NCBI GenBank assembly: GCA_900314925.1
Contig: OMXC01000005.1
Span: forward strand, 1 to 34,345
Direction: 5' to 3'
Source: an uncultured Bacteroidales bacterium
GTDB taxonomy: Bacteria; Bacteroidota; Bacteroidia; Bacteroidales; P3
Length of the DNA: 34,345 nt
Shown here: in pieces, positions 34,305 to 34,345 of the stretch
Position numbering within the stretch: position 1 is the stretch's first letter
Layout: every line of letters starts with the position of its first letter
The notes under the pieces: model-generated
Told to the model about the DNA's origin: nothing
Databases searched by the model: none
What the model saw: only the letters and a program-made list of their open reading frames with translations
Translations under genes and position numbers: made by a program

Positions 34305-34345
34305 AATGGTGTTTGCTTTTGAAAAGGGGTCTCACGACAGTGTCA

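Overview
The window comes from a member of the Bacteroidota, most likely the order Bacteroidales; the family is uncertain. Three things support this. First, several genes are preceded by the Bacteroidota-type promoter (TTTG, about 20 nt, then TAnnTTTG), and Shine-Dalgarno sequences are almost absent. Second, two proteins end in type IX secretion (T9SS) sorting domains. Third, gene orders typical of the group are present: uppS-bamA-skp-skp, and purN divergent from acpP-fabF-rnc. No rRNA, tRNA, CRISPR array, insertion sequence or phage gene was seen, so this is a chromosomal core region with a few lineage-specific surface genes.

Layout, left to right. A truncated T9SS type A cargo gene ends at 487 and is followed by a strong hairpin. 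A plus-strand operon at 662-5297 holds recA, an unknown envelope protein, a RelA/SpoT homologue and mazG. It meets tail-to-tail, with an 8-nt overlap, a long minus-strand envelope block (16173 down to 5290). In transcription order this block is: lipoprotein, PorV-like barrel, helix-hairpin-helix barrel, NAD-dependent epimerase, DUF4837 lipoprotein, DUF6089 protein, uppS, bamA, skp, skp. Next come acpP-fabF-rnc (minus) and, divergently, purN, a glycosyltransferase and an OmpA-family protein (plus). A second OmpA porin (minus) and pgi (plus) are divergent. A 1558-residue repeat-rich T9SS type B surface protein follows. The right end carries ssb (minus), rpmB and rpsU (plus), a POT-family peptide transporter (minus), tsaC (plus), a phosphopantetheinyl transferase and a DUF3467 gene (both minus).

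How the genes fit together. Outer-membrane biogenesis dominates: BamA with two Skp chaperones, UppS for the lipid carrier, several barrels and lipoproteins, and two OmpA-type peptidoglycan anchors. Fatty-acid synthesis (AcpP, FabF) and a PPTase that could activate AcpP lie in the same window. RecA, Rsh and MazG form a stress and nucleotide-quality group.

The most unusual signals are these: an exact 11-bp-period CTTCGGCC-type repeat at two intergenic sites; a compensating cysteine pattern in the 17 repeats of the giant surface protein, whose mRNA would begin with a perfect hairpin; a lone Shine-Dalgarno-like site in front of rpsU (bS21); and an apparently leaderless tsaC.
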